From positions 1 through 22,140 of the forward strand of contig CAJBMR010000476.1 of the NCBI GenBank assembly GCA_903954205.1: DNA of 22,140 nucleotides, written 5' to 3'. A model generated the notes under the pieces. The model had not been told where the DNA came from, ran no database searches, and was given only the letters and a program-made list of their open reading frames with translations. The translations under genes and the position numbers were made by a program. Shown here one piece after another: positions 7,996 through 14,687 of the stretch; within the stretch, counting starts at the first letter, position 1, and each line of letters starts with the position of its first letter. The DNA comes from an uncultured bacterium (GTDB lineage Bacteria > Actinomycetota > Actinomycetes > S36-B12).

Positions 7996-8622
7996 ATGGA
8001 TGAGGCCCAGGTTGATGATGCCGTGGTCGCCGTGATCGCGGAGACCGACGAGGAGCGCGCCGCGCGCTTCGAGCGTGACGCCCTGCCCTACCTCGACCAG
8101 CTCTACGGCGCCGCGATGCGGATGACCCGCAATCCGGCCGATGCCGAGGATCTGGTGCAGGAGACCTTCGTCAAGGCGTTCGCGGCCTTCGAATCCTTCA
8201 CAGAGGGCACCAACCTCAAGGCGTGGCTCTTCCGCATCCTCACCAACGCCTTCATCAATACCTACCGCAAGAAGAAGCGCCAGCCGCTGCAGACCGACAC
8301 GGACGACCTCGACGACTGGCAGATGCGCTACACCCAGGCCTACGCCACGGGGCAGTTGCGCTCTGCGGAGGCCGAGGCGCTCGATCGGCTGCCCAACGAC
8401 ATCATCAACAACGCGCTCAGTGATCTGCCTGACGAACGCCGTATGGCGGTCTACCTCGCCGACGTTGAGGGCTTCTCCTACCAGGAGATCGCCGACATCA
8501 TGGAGACGCCGATCGGCACCGTGATGTCGCGCCTGCACCGCGGTCGCAAGCAGTTGCGCTCCTCGCTTGAGGACTACGCCATCTCCGAGGGCTACCTCGT
8601 CCCGGACGGGGGTGCGTCATGA
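7996..8622 (+). CDS. sigR: ECF RNA polymerase sigma factor, SigR/SigH type
   Basis: A 208-residue group IV sigma factor for the disulfide-stress (mycothiol/thioredoxin) regulon. Region 2 spans about 30-97 (DAEDLVQETFVKAF, then NLKAWLFRILTNAFINTYRK), and region 4 spans about 138-192 (DLPDERRMAVYLADVEGFSYQEIA, then GTVMSRLHRGRKQL). Identity is confirmed by the coupled anti-sigma gene (ATGA overlap) and the SigR-type promoter upstream. ATG 7996 gives the normal-length protein. The frame stays open to GTG 7900, adding 32 residues; that longer form could be the induced, unstable isoform described for actinomycete SigR (see findings). In mycobacteria the orthologue is called SigH. Confidence 0.93.
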   Translation: MDEAQVDDAVVAVIAETDEERAARFERDALPYLDQLYGAAMRMTRNPADAEDLVQETFVKAFAAFESFTEGTNLKAWLFRILTNAFINTYRKKKRQPLQTDTDDLDDWQMRYTQAYATGQLRSAEAEALDRLPNDIINNALSDLPDERRMAVYLADVEGFSYQEIADIMETPIGTVMSRLHRGRKQLRSSLEDYAISEGYLVPDGGAS

Positions 8623-8885
8623 GCGAGTGCGATCCCTGCACCTGCGGAGAGGCGCTCTCGCGCGTCTACGACTACCTCGATCAGGAGCTCGATGCGACCT
8701 CGGCGGTCGCCATCGCCGGGCACCTCGAGGCGTGCCCGCCCTGCGCCGAGCAGTACCGACTCGAGCAGGTCGTCAAGACGCTCATCCAGCGCACGTGCTG
8801 CGAGGAGCGGGCCCCCGAAGAGCTTCGCGTGCGGATCGTGGCCCGGATCTCCGAGGTGAGGATCACCTACCGCCGCCAGCCCTGA
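8619..8885 (+). CDS. rsrA: Mycothiol-system anti-sigma factor, RsrA-like
   Basis: An 88-residue zinc anti-sigma (ZAS) factor that binds SigR and releases it when its thiols are oxidised. The ZAS core is His35-x3-Cys39-x2-Cys42, and the extra N-terminal Cys (Cys9, with Cys4 and Cys7 close by) matches the redox-active Cys of Streptomyces RsrA. A CC pair at about 59-60 is additional. Its ATG overlaps the sigR stop (ATGA), giving coupled and roughly equal synthesis. Length is normal for the family. Confidence 0.92.
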   Translation: MSECDPCTCGEALSRVYDYLDQELDATSAVAIAGHLEACPPCAEQYRLEQVVKTLIQRTCCEERAPEELRVRIVARISEVRITYRRQP

Positions 8886-8952
8886 GCCGCCCATGTGCCA
8901 CGATTGCGGCCCCGGGAGGAACGACCCCGGTCAGGACCATGGAGGAGTCATC

Positions 8953-9027
8953 ATGAGCAAGCGTGGCCGCAAGAAGAAGGCTCGCAAGAAGAGCGGCGCC
9001 AACCACGGCAAGCGCCCCAACTCCTAG
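8953..9027 (+). CDS. Ribosomal protein bL37 (24 residues)
   Basis: A tiny, highly basic protein beginning MSKRGRKKKARKK and ending ANHGKRPNS. This closely resembles bL37, the short actinobacterial large-subunit protein first seen in mycobacterial ribosome structures; the ending ANHGKRPN is the recognisable part. A perfect Shine-Dalgarno sequence (GGAGGA, 8941-8946) precedes the ATG by 6 nt. It lies between rsrA and the biotin carrier gene and is only 3 bp from the latter. It is too short for most gene finders. The preceding 67 bp hold no other gene. Confidence 0.88.
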   Translation: MSKRGRKKKARKKSGANHGKRPNS

Positions 9028-9030
9028 GCC

Positions 9031-9258
9031 ATGGCCGCGGAGATCCGCGCCGAGATGGTCGCCCAGGTCCACTCGATTCTCATCGAGCCGGGCACTGATG
9101 TCGCCGTCGGCGACACCGTGCTGCTCCTGGAGTCCATGAAGATGGAGATTCCCGTCATCGTCGAGGCGGCGGGCACCGTCGTCGACATCCCGGTGCGACC
9201 GGGTGATGTCGTGCACGAGGGCGATCTCCTCGTCACCCTTGCCCTTACCGCAGGCTGA
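9031..9258 (+). CDS. Biotin/lipoyl-binding carrier protein (TB7.3-like)
   Basis: A 75-residue free-standing biotinyl domain. The ESMKMEI motif at 34-40 carries the acceptor Lys37, flanked by the conserved MVAQVHSILIEPG and AGTVVDIPVRPGDVVHEGDLL hairpin strands. Orthologues such as mycobacterial TB7.3 lie next to sigH and are biotinylated; the partner carboxylase is not established. The next gene begins on its stop codon (TGATG), so the two are translated together. Confidence 0.9.
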   Translation: MAAEIRAEMVAQVHSILIEPGTDVAVGDTVLLLESMKMEIPVIVEAAGTVVDIPVRPGDVVHEGDLLVTLALTAG

Positions 9259-10124
9259 TGCCGCGGTCTCACGTCGTCACCACCGAGGACACCGCTCTAG
9301 CACTGGGCAGCGGCGACGTGTCCGTGCTGGCGACCCCGCGCCTGATTGCCTGGCTCGAGGCTGCGACGGTCGATGCGTGCAACGATCTAGCGCCTGACGA
9401 GGCCAGTGTGGGCACCCGCGTCGACATCGAGCATCTTGTCGCCTCTCCGCTCGGCGCCCGCGTCGACGCGGTCGCGGAGCTCGTCCATCGCGATGGTCGT
9501 CTCCTGCGCTTCGCCGTGACCGCACACCACGATGTCGGCGGCGGACCCGTCCTCATCGCCCAGGGCCAGGTCACGCGCGTCGTCGTACGCCGCGAGCCCT
9601 TCCTCGCACGGGTCGGAGCCGATCTCATCATCCGTGAAGCGCTGCCGGAGGAGCTCCCCGCGGTGGGTGACCTCCGTGTGAAGGCCTATGTCGCCGGCTA
9701 CGGCATGGCGAAAGATGAGGTGGCCTACGCCGCCGTGCTCCGCGACGCGCCCGGGCAGGCGGCCCAGTCGCAGATCCTGGTCGCCCTGCGCCATGGCGAA
9801 CTCGTGGGCACCGTGGCGATCGTCCCGGCCGGGTGCCCGCTGGCCGAGGTGGCCCAGCCCGGTGAAGTGGAGTTCCGCTTCATGGCGGTCGCGCCGCACG
9901 CCTGGCGGCAGGGCATCGCCCAGGCGCTCGTGGAAGCGGTCATCGACCGATCCGCTGGTCAGGGGCTGGTGTGCACCGTCATCGAGGGCAACGAACCGGC
10001 GGCCGACCTCTATTTCTCCCACGGCTTCATCCCGGTCCCGGCCCGTGACCACGTGCCCGTGCCCGATGTGCGCCTGAGGGTCTTCACCCGCCCAGCCGGG
10101 TGGGTCCCGGGGGCGGCCCCGTGA
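9258..10124 (+). CDS. Fusion of FlK-like hotdog thioesterase and GNAT acetyltransferase
   Basis: A 288-residue protein that appears to be two domains joined. Residues about 5-118 resemble the fluoroacetyl-CoA-thioesterase-like hotdog family: DVSVLATPRLIAWLEAA, then SVGTRVDIEHLVASPLG, then DGRLLRFAVTAH. Residues about 123-285 form a GNAT domain: an acetyl-CoA loop HAWRQGIAQAL near 214-224 and a motif B segment EGNEPAADLYFSHGF near 243-257. Both halves bind acyl-CoA in known families, so the protein may hydrolyse or transfer acyl groups. The ATG overlaps the biotin-carrier stop by one base, hinting at a shared acyl-CoA role. The hotdog assignment is from pattern recognition; the GNAT half is more certain. 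Confidence 0.75.
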   Translation: MPRSHVVTTEDTALALGSGDVSVLATPRLIAWLEAATVDACNDLAPDEASVGTRVDIEHLVASPLGARVDAVAELVHRDGRLLRFAVTAHHDVGGGPVLIAQGQVTRVVVRREPFLARVGADLIIREALPEELPAVGDLRVKAYVAGYGMAKDEVAYAAVLRDAPGQAAQSQILVALRHGELVGTVAIVPAGCPLAEVAQPGEVEFRFMAVAPHAWRQGIAQALVEAVIDRSAGQGLVCTVIEGNEPAADLYFSHGFIPVPARDHVPVPDVRLRVFTRPAGWVPGAAP

Positions 10125-10130
10125 TCCTTC

Positions 10131-10139
10131 TGTTACATT
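10131..10139 (+). promoter_or_regulatory. Putative extended -10 promoter of the riboswitch-M23 transcript
   Basis: TGTTACATT forms an extended -10 (TGn plus TACATT) just after the preceding stop codon and about 30 nt before the conserved riboswitch begins. A -35 box is not evident. Confidence 0.4.
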
Positions 10140-10171
10140 TCCTCAGTCGGCCCCCCAGGCCGGCCGCCCGG

Positions 10172-10372
10172 GCACGCCGAGTCCTGCCCGCCCAGGGCGC
10201 ACCACCGCGGGCAGGAGCGGGGGACCCACCGCCGGGGCCAGCAGGCTCCGGCACTGACCGGTCAGCACCATCGGCCGGTCTTGGGGTGAAGCAGCAAGGC
10301 CCGGCACCGCCGGACCGAGCAGCCGGCGGGCGCATGAGGCCTGCCGAACCCGACAGCTGACCCCGCAGGCGA
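10172..10372 (+). promoter_or_regulatory. Cyclic di-AMP riboswitch (ydaO-yuaA type)
   Basis: The 258-nt leader of the M23 peptidase gene contains the conserved blocks of the ydaO class in the right order: CGCCGAGTCCTGCCCG (10175-10190), GGGGGACCC (10219-10227), TTGGGGTGAAGC (10281-10292), and the most diagnostic CCGAACCCGACAGCTGACC (10344-10362) followed by CCGCAGGCG (10363-10371). The ribosome-binding site GGAGGA (10374-10379) is directly after the last block, so ligand binding could influence translation or transcription. In actinobacteria this class commonly precedes cell-wall hydrolase genes, as here, and c-di-AMP binding normally lowers expression. Confidence 0.9.
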
Positions 10373-10382
10373 CGGAGGACTC

Positions 10383-11138
10383 ATGACCGCAGGTCTGCGT
10401 CGATCGCTCGCACTTGCGACGACTCTCGTCGTTGCCGTCGTCACCCTCGCCGTCGTCCCGGTGGCCAGCCAGGCGGCGCCCAGCTCTCCCCGCACCCCCT
10501 CCTTCGCGGCGGATGCGCCCGAACTGCGCACGGGGAGCAAGGGCGAGGCGGTCAAGGTCCTTCAGAAGGCCCTCGGCGTCAAGCCGGCAAGCGGCTACTT
10601 CGGGCCCGTCACACGCATCGCGGTCGAGGCGCTGCAGACCGACAACGGTCTCGAGGCGACCGGGGTCGTCGGCCCCGAGACCTGGTCCCTTCTCGGGCGT
10701 GACATCGCACGCGAGGCCTCGCAGGCCGATGAGACCTTCGGTGACAAGCAGGTCGATGGTCGCTACTGCCCCGCGGTCGACTTCCGCTGGGGCGAAGGTC
10801 TGGGCGCCGGGCGCAATCACATGGGCTTCGACCTCCTGGGCACGCGCGGCACGCCCATCTATGCGGTGGACGCCGGGCGGGTCACCCGCAGCGGCTACCA
10901 GGGCAATGGCGCGCTCGTCCTCGATATCACCGACAAGAAGGGGTCGATGTGGTTCTACGGCCACTTCGACAAGATCTACGTCGGCGAGGGTGATGCGGTG
11001 AAGGCTGGTCAGCTCATCGGGACGATGGGCGACACCGGCTCCTCCGGGGCCGTGCACCTGCACATCGAGTTGCGCCCGCGGGGCTGGTCGGGGTCGGCGC
11101 AGGATGCTGAGCCGATCATTCGCCGGCTCTGCGCCTAA
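10383..11138 (+). CDS. Secreted peptidoglycan-binding M23 metallopeptidase
   Basis: A 251-residue exported cell-wall hydrolase. A signal peptide covers about residues 1-31 (cleavage after ASQA). A PG_binding_1 domain lies at about 45-105 (LRTGSKGEAVKVLQKAL, then GYFGPVTRIAVEALQ). The M23 LytM-like endopeptidase domain spans about 128-240 with zinc ligands His146 and Asp150 (HMGFD) and His227 of HLHIE, plus His194 and His225 as catalytic histidines. It should cleave peptide crosslinks in peptidoglycan. Expression is very likely controlled by the c-di-AMP riboswitch immediately upstream, linking wall turnover to turgor or osmolyte signalling. The last 18 codons are duplicated 240 bp downstream. 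Confidence 0.93.
   Translation: MTAGLRRSLALATTLVVAVVTLAVVPVASQAAPSSPRTPSFAADAPELRTGSKGEAVKVLQKALGVKPASGYFGPVTRIAVEALQTDNGLEATGVVGPETWSLLGRDIAREASQADETFGDKQVDGRYCPAVDFRWGEGLGAGRNHMGFDLLGTRGTPIYAVDAGRVTRSGYQGNGALVLDITDKKGSMWFYGHFDKIYVGEGDAVKAGQLIGTMGDTGSSGAVHLHIELRPRGWSGSAQDAEPIIRRLCA
11081..11134. repeat. 54-bp direct repeat, copy 1 (3' end of M23 gene)
   Basis: These bases encode the last residues of the M23 peptidase and are identical to 11321-11374. Offset is exactly 240 bp. Similarity with mismatches continues on both sides of the array to about 11213 and 11453. Confidence 0.95.
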
Positions 11139-11213
11139 CGCGCAGCGTTACAGCAGCATCAGCTCAGCGCGTAGCGCGCAGCGTTACAGCAGCATCAGCT
11201 CTGCGCGTAGCGT
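11127..11213. repeat. 36-bp hairpin repeat array, first block
   Basis: Two full units (11127-11162 and 11163-11198) and a partial third from 11199. The consensus begins CTCTGCGC and ends CAGCAGCATCAG. Unit 1 contains the inverted repeat CTGCGC-ctaac-GCGCAG, so it can form a 6-bp GC stem around the M23 stop codon; unit 2 has a mismatch in it. Each unit carries TAA or TAG at the same place. It may act as a terminator or mRNA 3'-end structure between convergent genes. Confidence 0.85.
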
Positions 11214-11265
11214 TGAAGCGACATCATTTCCGCGAATGGCCACGGACCCGGATTGCTTCTCTGCT

Positions 11266-11321
11266 CAAGACGCCTTGAAGCCGTGCTTTTGCTCCGGGAA
11301 ACGCGGGTCGGCGGCGTCTTG
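11266..11321. repeat. Inverted repeat CAAGACGCC/GGCGTCTTG between the two repeat blocks
   Basis: A perfect 9-bp stem (11266-11274 with 11313-11321) encloses a 38-nt loop. It ends exactly where the second 54-bp repeat begins. No open reading frame is supported in 11139-11452; this 314-bp gap holds only the repeats and this structure. Confidence 0.7.
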
Positions 11322-11374
11322 GGCTGGTCGGGGTCGGCGCAGGATGCTGAGCCGATCATTCGCCGGCTCTGCGC
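11321..11374. repeat. 54-bp direct repeat, copy 2
   Basis: An exact copy of 11081-11134. Read in the same frame it still encodes the M23 C-terminus, and the next codons are GCA-TAG-like instead of GCC-TAA, a synonymous Ala change and a different stop. Confidence 0.95.
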
Positions 11375-11456
11375 ATAGCGCGCAGCCGTACAGCAGCATC
11401 AGTTCTGCGCCTAATGCGCAGCGTTTCAGCAGCATCAGCTCTGCGCGTAGCGCTAC
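11367..11456. repeat. 36-bp hairpin repeat array, second block
   Basis: Units at 11367-11402 and 11403-11438 and a partial unit from 11439, about 85-90% like the first block. The last partial unit runs into the stop codon of the convergent thiamine-diphosphate enzyme gene (11453-11455), so the array fills the whole convergent gap. Confidence 0.85.
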
Positions 11457-13114
11457 ACGCCGGTTGTCGACCTCGGGTAGGCGACGTCCGGGTCCGTCAT
11501 CACGTTGACGACATAGGGCACACCCGCGTCGAACGCGCGGTCGAGTGCCGGGCCGATGTCCTGCGGGCGCGTGATCGTCTCTCCGGCACCGCCGAGGGCA
11601 CGCACGACCTCGTCGTACGCCGTCGGGCGCAGATCGGCGGCGACGTCGTAGCCGTAGAGGAATCGCATCGGATGGCGCTCGAGATTCCAGCCCGAGTTGT
11701 TGCCGATGACGATGACGGCCGGCAGATCGTGGCGCACGAGTGAGTCGACATCCATGAGTGAGAATCCCGCCGCGCCGTCGCCGAGCAGGAGCACGACCTG
11801 AGACGAGGGATGCGCCAGGCGAGCGGCCATGGCGTAGCCGGGGCCGGTGCCGAGGCAACCGTAGGGACCGGGGTCCAGCCAGTGCCCCGGACGACGCGGC
11901 TCGACGTAGCGCCCCGCGAAGGACACGAAGTCGCCGCCGTCGCCGATGACGACCGCGTCGTCGGCGAGCCGGGGCAGGAGTTCGCCGTAGATGCGAGCGG
12001 GATGAATCGGGTCGGCATCGCTGGCCAGGTCGGCGGCATCCGCCGCGATCGCCGCCTCGGCGCGCTCGCGTAGGCCACGCGCCCATCCGTCCACGTCGAG
12101 GGGATCACCGATCTCCTCGGCGAGGCGGAGGAAGAAGGCGGTGAGGTCGCCCGCTGCACTCGCGGCCAGCTCGCGGTGGCGGGCGAGTTGGCCGGGGGAG
12201 TCGGCGACATGGATCACGGGCGCTGCCGGATCACCGAAGTTGCCGTAGCCGAGGCGGAAGTCCAGTGGCGTGCCGACGACCATGACCAGATCGGAGCCGG
12301 CGAATGCTGCACCGCGTGCGCGCGTGACGAGCAGGGGATGGTCGGGAGGGAGAATGCCGCGCGCCATGCCGTTGGCGATGACCGGGATCCCGGTCGCATC
12401 GGCGAAGGCACGCGCCGCCGTGTCAGCGCCGTCCGCCCAGACGTCGCTGCCGAGCACGAGCACGGGCCGCTCAGCCGCACGCAGCAAGGTGGCGATCCGG
12501 GTGAGGTCGCCCTCCAGGCTCGCGAATGTCGGGGGTGCATCGAGCGCAGTGGGCGCCGCAGGAGTGAAGAGGATGTCCATGGGCACATCGACAAATGTGG
12601 GTCCGCGATGTGCCGTGCCCGCGAGCCGGAACGCAGCATCGACGGATGCTGCAACGGCCGCAGGGTCGTGCACGGTGGTCGCGGATTTGGTGACAGGTAC
12701 CAGGAGCGGTGGATGGTCGATCTCCTGCAGCGCCCCGGAACCCCATCGCCCATCGGGTGCACGGCCACCGATGAGGACGAGTGGCGAGCCGTTGACCCAG
12801 GCGCCGGCCACGGCGCTCACCGCATTGGTGACGCCAGGGCCAGCCGTGACGGCGGCGAATCCCGGTGTGCGCGTGAGCTTGCCCATCGCTTCCGCGGCGA
12901 AGACGGCGGTCTGCTCATGGCGCACGTCGATGAGTCGCATGGGTCCGGTGCCCCCGGACTGGACCGCCGCGACACCTCCGACGGCCGCGTCGTAGAGCGG
13001 GAAGATGTGTGCCCCCGACAGCGTGAAGAGGTGCTGCACACCATGACGCGCGGCAGCGCGAACGGCTTGGGCGCCTCCGTGCTCAGGCTGAGGGGCGCTG
13101 TCGTCAGCGGTCAC
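11453..13114 (-). CDS. Acetolactate-synthase-like thiamine-diphosphate enzyme (IlvG/IlvB-like)
   Basis: A 553-residue three-domain ThDP enzyme. The N-terminal PYR domain has the catalytic-Glu motif RHEQT (Glu67) and TAGPGVTNAVSA near 90-101. The central Rossmann domain covers about 200-330. The C-terminal PP domain has the ThDP/Mg motif GDG (445-447) to NN (472-473), with SLMDVDSLVRHDLPAVIVI between. It resembles the mycobacterial IlvG-type proteins (FTLSGAHIFPLYD near 30-42, GRWGSGALQEIDH near 122-134). No regulatory small subunit (ilvN) or ilvC follows, so a role outside branched-chain amino-acid synthesis is possible. The GTG start overlaps the stop of a 28-residue upstream ORF (GTGA). Confidence 0.88.
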   Translation of the reverse strand: MTADDSAPQPEHGGAQAVRAAARHGVQHLFTLSGAHIFPLYDAAVGGVAAVQSGGTGPMRLIDVRHEQTAVFAAEAMGKLTRTPGFAAVTAGPGVTNAVSAVAGAWVNGSPLVLIGGRAPDGRWGSGALQEIDHPPLLVPVTKSATTVHDPAAVAASVDAAFRLAGTAHRGPTFVDVPMDILFTPAAPTALDAPPTFASLEGDLTRIATLLRAAERPVLVLGSDVWADGADTAARAFADATGIPVIANGMARGILPPDHPLLVTRARGAAFAGSDLVMVVGTPLDFRLGYGNFGDPAAPVIHVADSPGQLARHRELAASAAGDLTAFFLRLAEEIGDPLDVDGWARGLRERAEAAIAADAADLASDADPIHPARIYGELLPRLADDAVVIGDGGDFVSFAGRYVEPRRPGHWLDPGPYGCLGTGPGYAMAARLAHPSSQVVLLLGDGAAGFSLMDVDSLVRHDLPAVIVIGNNSGWNLERHPMRFLYGYDVAADLRPTAYDEVVRALGGAGETITRPQDIGPALDRAFDAGVPYVVNVMTDPDVAYPRSTTGV

Positions 13115-13197
13115 AGGATGGCGAGCGCGAGCACGCTCACGCCAAGGGCGACGAGCGCGACGATCGCGGTGACGGTGATGAGCGTCTTGTTCTGCAC
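13111..13197 (-). CDS. 28-residue hydrophobic microprotein coupled to the ThDP enzyme gene
   Basis: A short reading frame starting with GTG at 13197 behind a good ribosome-binding site (AAGGGAG, about 13203-13208) and ending in TGA that overlaps the next gene's GTG as GTGA. The product is polar at its N-terminus (MQNKTLI) and then one hydrophobic stretch of about 22 residues, so it could be a single-span membrane peptide. Fifteen of 28 residues are Leu, Ile or Val, so a branched-chain leader peptide is an alternative reading. No homologue is recognised. The coupling and ribosome-binding site support translation. Confidence 0.6.
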   Translation of the reverse strand: MQNKTLITVTAIVALVALGVSVLALAIL

Positions 13198-13259
13198 GGT
13201 GCTCCCTTCGATGCCGGCAGGCTATCGGGCCCGGTCGCGGACCCGCTCGGCCGACCGCC

Positions 13260-13265
13260 TAGCCT
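13260..13265 (+). promoter_or_regulatory. Putative -10 element of pdtaS
   Basis: TAGCCT lies 8 nt before the ATG at 13274, compatible with a leaderless or nearly leaderless mRNA. There is no Shine-Dalgarno sequence in between. Confidence 0.4.
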
Positions 13266-13273
13266 GCGCGAGC

Positions 13274-14683
13274 ATGGGGAGCCTCGACCGCATCGCGGAG
13301 GAGCGGACCGACCTGGCGTCGGCGGAGGTGGAGCATCTGCAGGCACTGGTGGGCGCCTGGGGGCTTGTTGCCGATCTCGCCATGAGCGACCTGGTCCTGT
13401 GGCTGCCCACCTGGAATGCCGGTGGATGGATCGCCGCAGCCCTCGTTCGGCCGGCGACTGCTCCGACCGGGGTCCCCGAGGATGTGGTCGGCACCTTCAT
13501 CCCACGGGGGCGCCAGGGGATGCTCGACCGCGCGGCGGCTTCGGGACGGATCGCGGCCGATCCCGGCGGCGGCGAGGTAGTGCCCATCCGTGCCGGTGAG
13601 CGCGTCGTGGCGGTGATCGAACGTCACGCAGCCACGCGGCGCTCGGGGCGACTCGAAGAGGTCTACCACGATCTGGCGGAGCGCCTTCTGGTGATGGCGA
13701 GTGAAGGAAACTTCCCTCCGCGCGACACCGACTGGGCGTCGGGGTCAGCGCCCCCGCGCGTCGGCGATGGGCTACTGCTCATCGATTCACAGGGACGAGT
13801 GCGATTCGCTAGTCCTAATGCGGTGTCGGCGTTCCGACGACTCGGCCTCGCACGTCCTCTCGAGGACGCCGACCTCGCGGCGATCGTCACTCGGTTGTGG
13901 CATCGCCCCGGACCCGTGGATGAGTCCCTCGCGCTCGCAGCCGGTGGCCGCATCGCCGCGGACGCCGAGGTCGAGAACCCATCGGCATGCGTGACGCTTC
14001 GATCGCTTCCCCTGGTGCCCGGTGGCCGGTCTGAGGGCGCGATCGTCCTGGTCCGCGACATCACTGACCTCAGGCGGCGCGAGCGAGCACTGCTCAGCAA
14101 GGACGCCTCCCTTCGCGAGGTGCACCACCGGGTGAAGAACAACCTGCAGACCGTGGGCGCCCTGCTGCGCCTGCAATCGCGCCGAGTGCAGGCGGATGAG
14201 GCGCGCGAGGCACTGGCCGAGGCGGGGCGGCGCGTGGCAGCGATTGCCGCGATCCACGAGGTGCTCGCCCAGGAACCCGGCGACCGGATCGACTTCGATG
14301 CCGTCGTGGATCGGATCCTCGCCGTGGAACGCGACCTCGCGGGTGCCTATGCGCCGGGTGTGACGATCGCGCGAGAGGGTTCGATCGGTGTCGTCGCCAC
14401 GGAACTTGCCAGCCCACTTGCGATGGCTGTCTCCGAACTACTGCACAACGCGGTTGAGCATGCAGGTGCCTCGAGCATCACCGTGACGCCATCGCGCACA
14501 TCGAGTCACGTGCGGATAGAAGTGAGCGATGACGGTCGAGGTCTACCCGACCTTTTCGATGAGGGGCTGGGCCTTCAGATCGTGCGCTCACTTGTGGAGC
14601 AGGACCTGCGCGGTGAGTTGGAGTTCTCAAGCCCTGGGTCAGGTGGCTGCGTCGCCGGCATGAGCGTGCCCAGCGTGGGGTAG
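13274..14683 (+). CDS. pdtaS: Sensor histidine kinase, PdtaS type (GAF-PAS-HisKA_2)
   Basis: A 469-residue soluble kinase. Residues about 1-140 form a GAF-like sensor and about 160-265 a PAS domain (GLLLIDSQGRVRFASPNA). HisKA_2 follows with REVHHRVKNNLQTVGALLRL at 281-300, whose His284/His285 pair contains the phosphoacceptor. The HATPase has N-box ELLHNAVEHA (Asn392), DDGRGLP and GLGLQIV. In mycobacteria PdtaS phosphorylates PdtaR, an ANTAR RNA-binding antiterminator, and lies next to whiB1, as here. PdtaR itself is not in this window, but two other ANTAR proteins are. The frame is open far upstream, but that part is antisense to the ThDP enzyme; ATG 13274 fits the domain start. Confidence 0.92.
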   Translation: MGSLDRIAEERTDLASAEVEHLQALVGAWGLVADLAMSDLVLWLPTWNAGGWIAAALVRPATAPTGVPEDVVGTFIPRGRQGMLDRAAASGRIAADPGGGEVVPIRAGERVVAVIERHAATRRSGRLEEVYHDLAERLLVMASEGNFPPRDTDWASGSAPPRVGDGLLLIDSQGRVRFASPNAVSAFRRLGLARPLEDADLAAIVTRLWHRPGPVDESLALAAGGRIAADAEVENPSACVTLRSLPLVPGGRSEGAIVLVRDITDLRRRERALLSKDASLREVHHRVKNNLQTVGALLRLQSRRVQADEAREALAEAGRRVAAIAAIHEVLAQEPGDRIDFDAVVDRILAVERDLAGAYAPGVTIAREGSIGVVATELASPLAMAVSELLHNAVEHAGASSITVTPSRTSSHVRIEVSDDGRGLPDLFDEGLGLQIVRSLVEQDLRGELEFSSPGSGGCVAGMSVPSVG

Positions 14684-14687
14684 GTGA

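Noticed and set aside
10100..10360. Forward 86-codon frame in the M23 leader
   Set aside because: The bases match conserved ydaO riboswitch blocks; the proline/arginine-rich translation is a by-product of GC content.
10143..11063. Long reverse open frame over the riboswitch and M23 gene
   Set aside because: It is antisense to a clear M23 peptidase and to a conserved RNA, with no recognisable motif.
11127..11456. Repeat array as a CRISPR locus
   Set aside because: Units are contiguous and carry no unique spacers, and there are no cas genes; they derive from the M23 gene end.
12176..13273. Upstream extension of the pdtaS frame by 366 codons
   Set aside because: It is antisense to the ThDP enzyme gene and compositionally a shadow; the kinase domains start after 13274.
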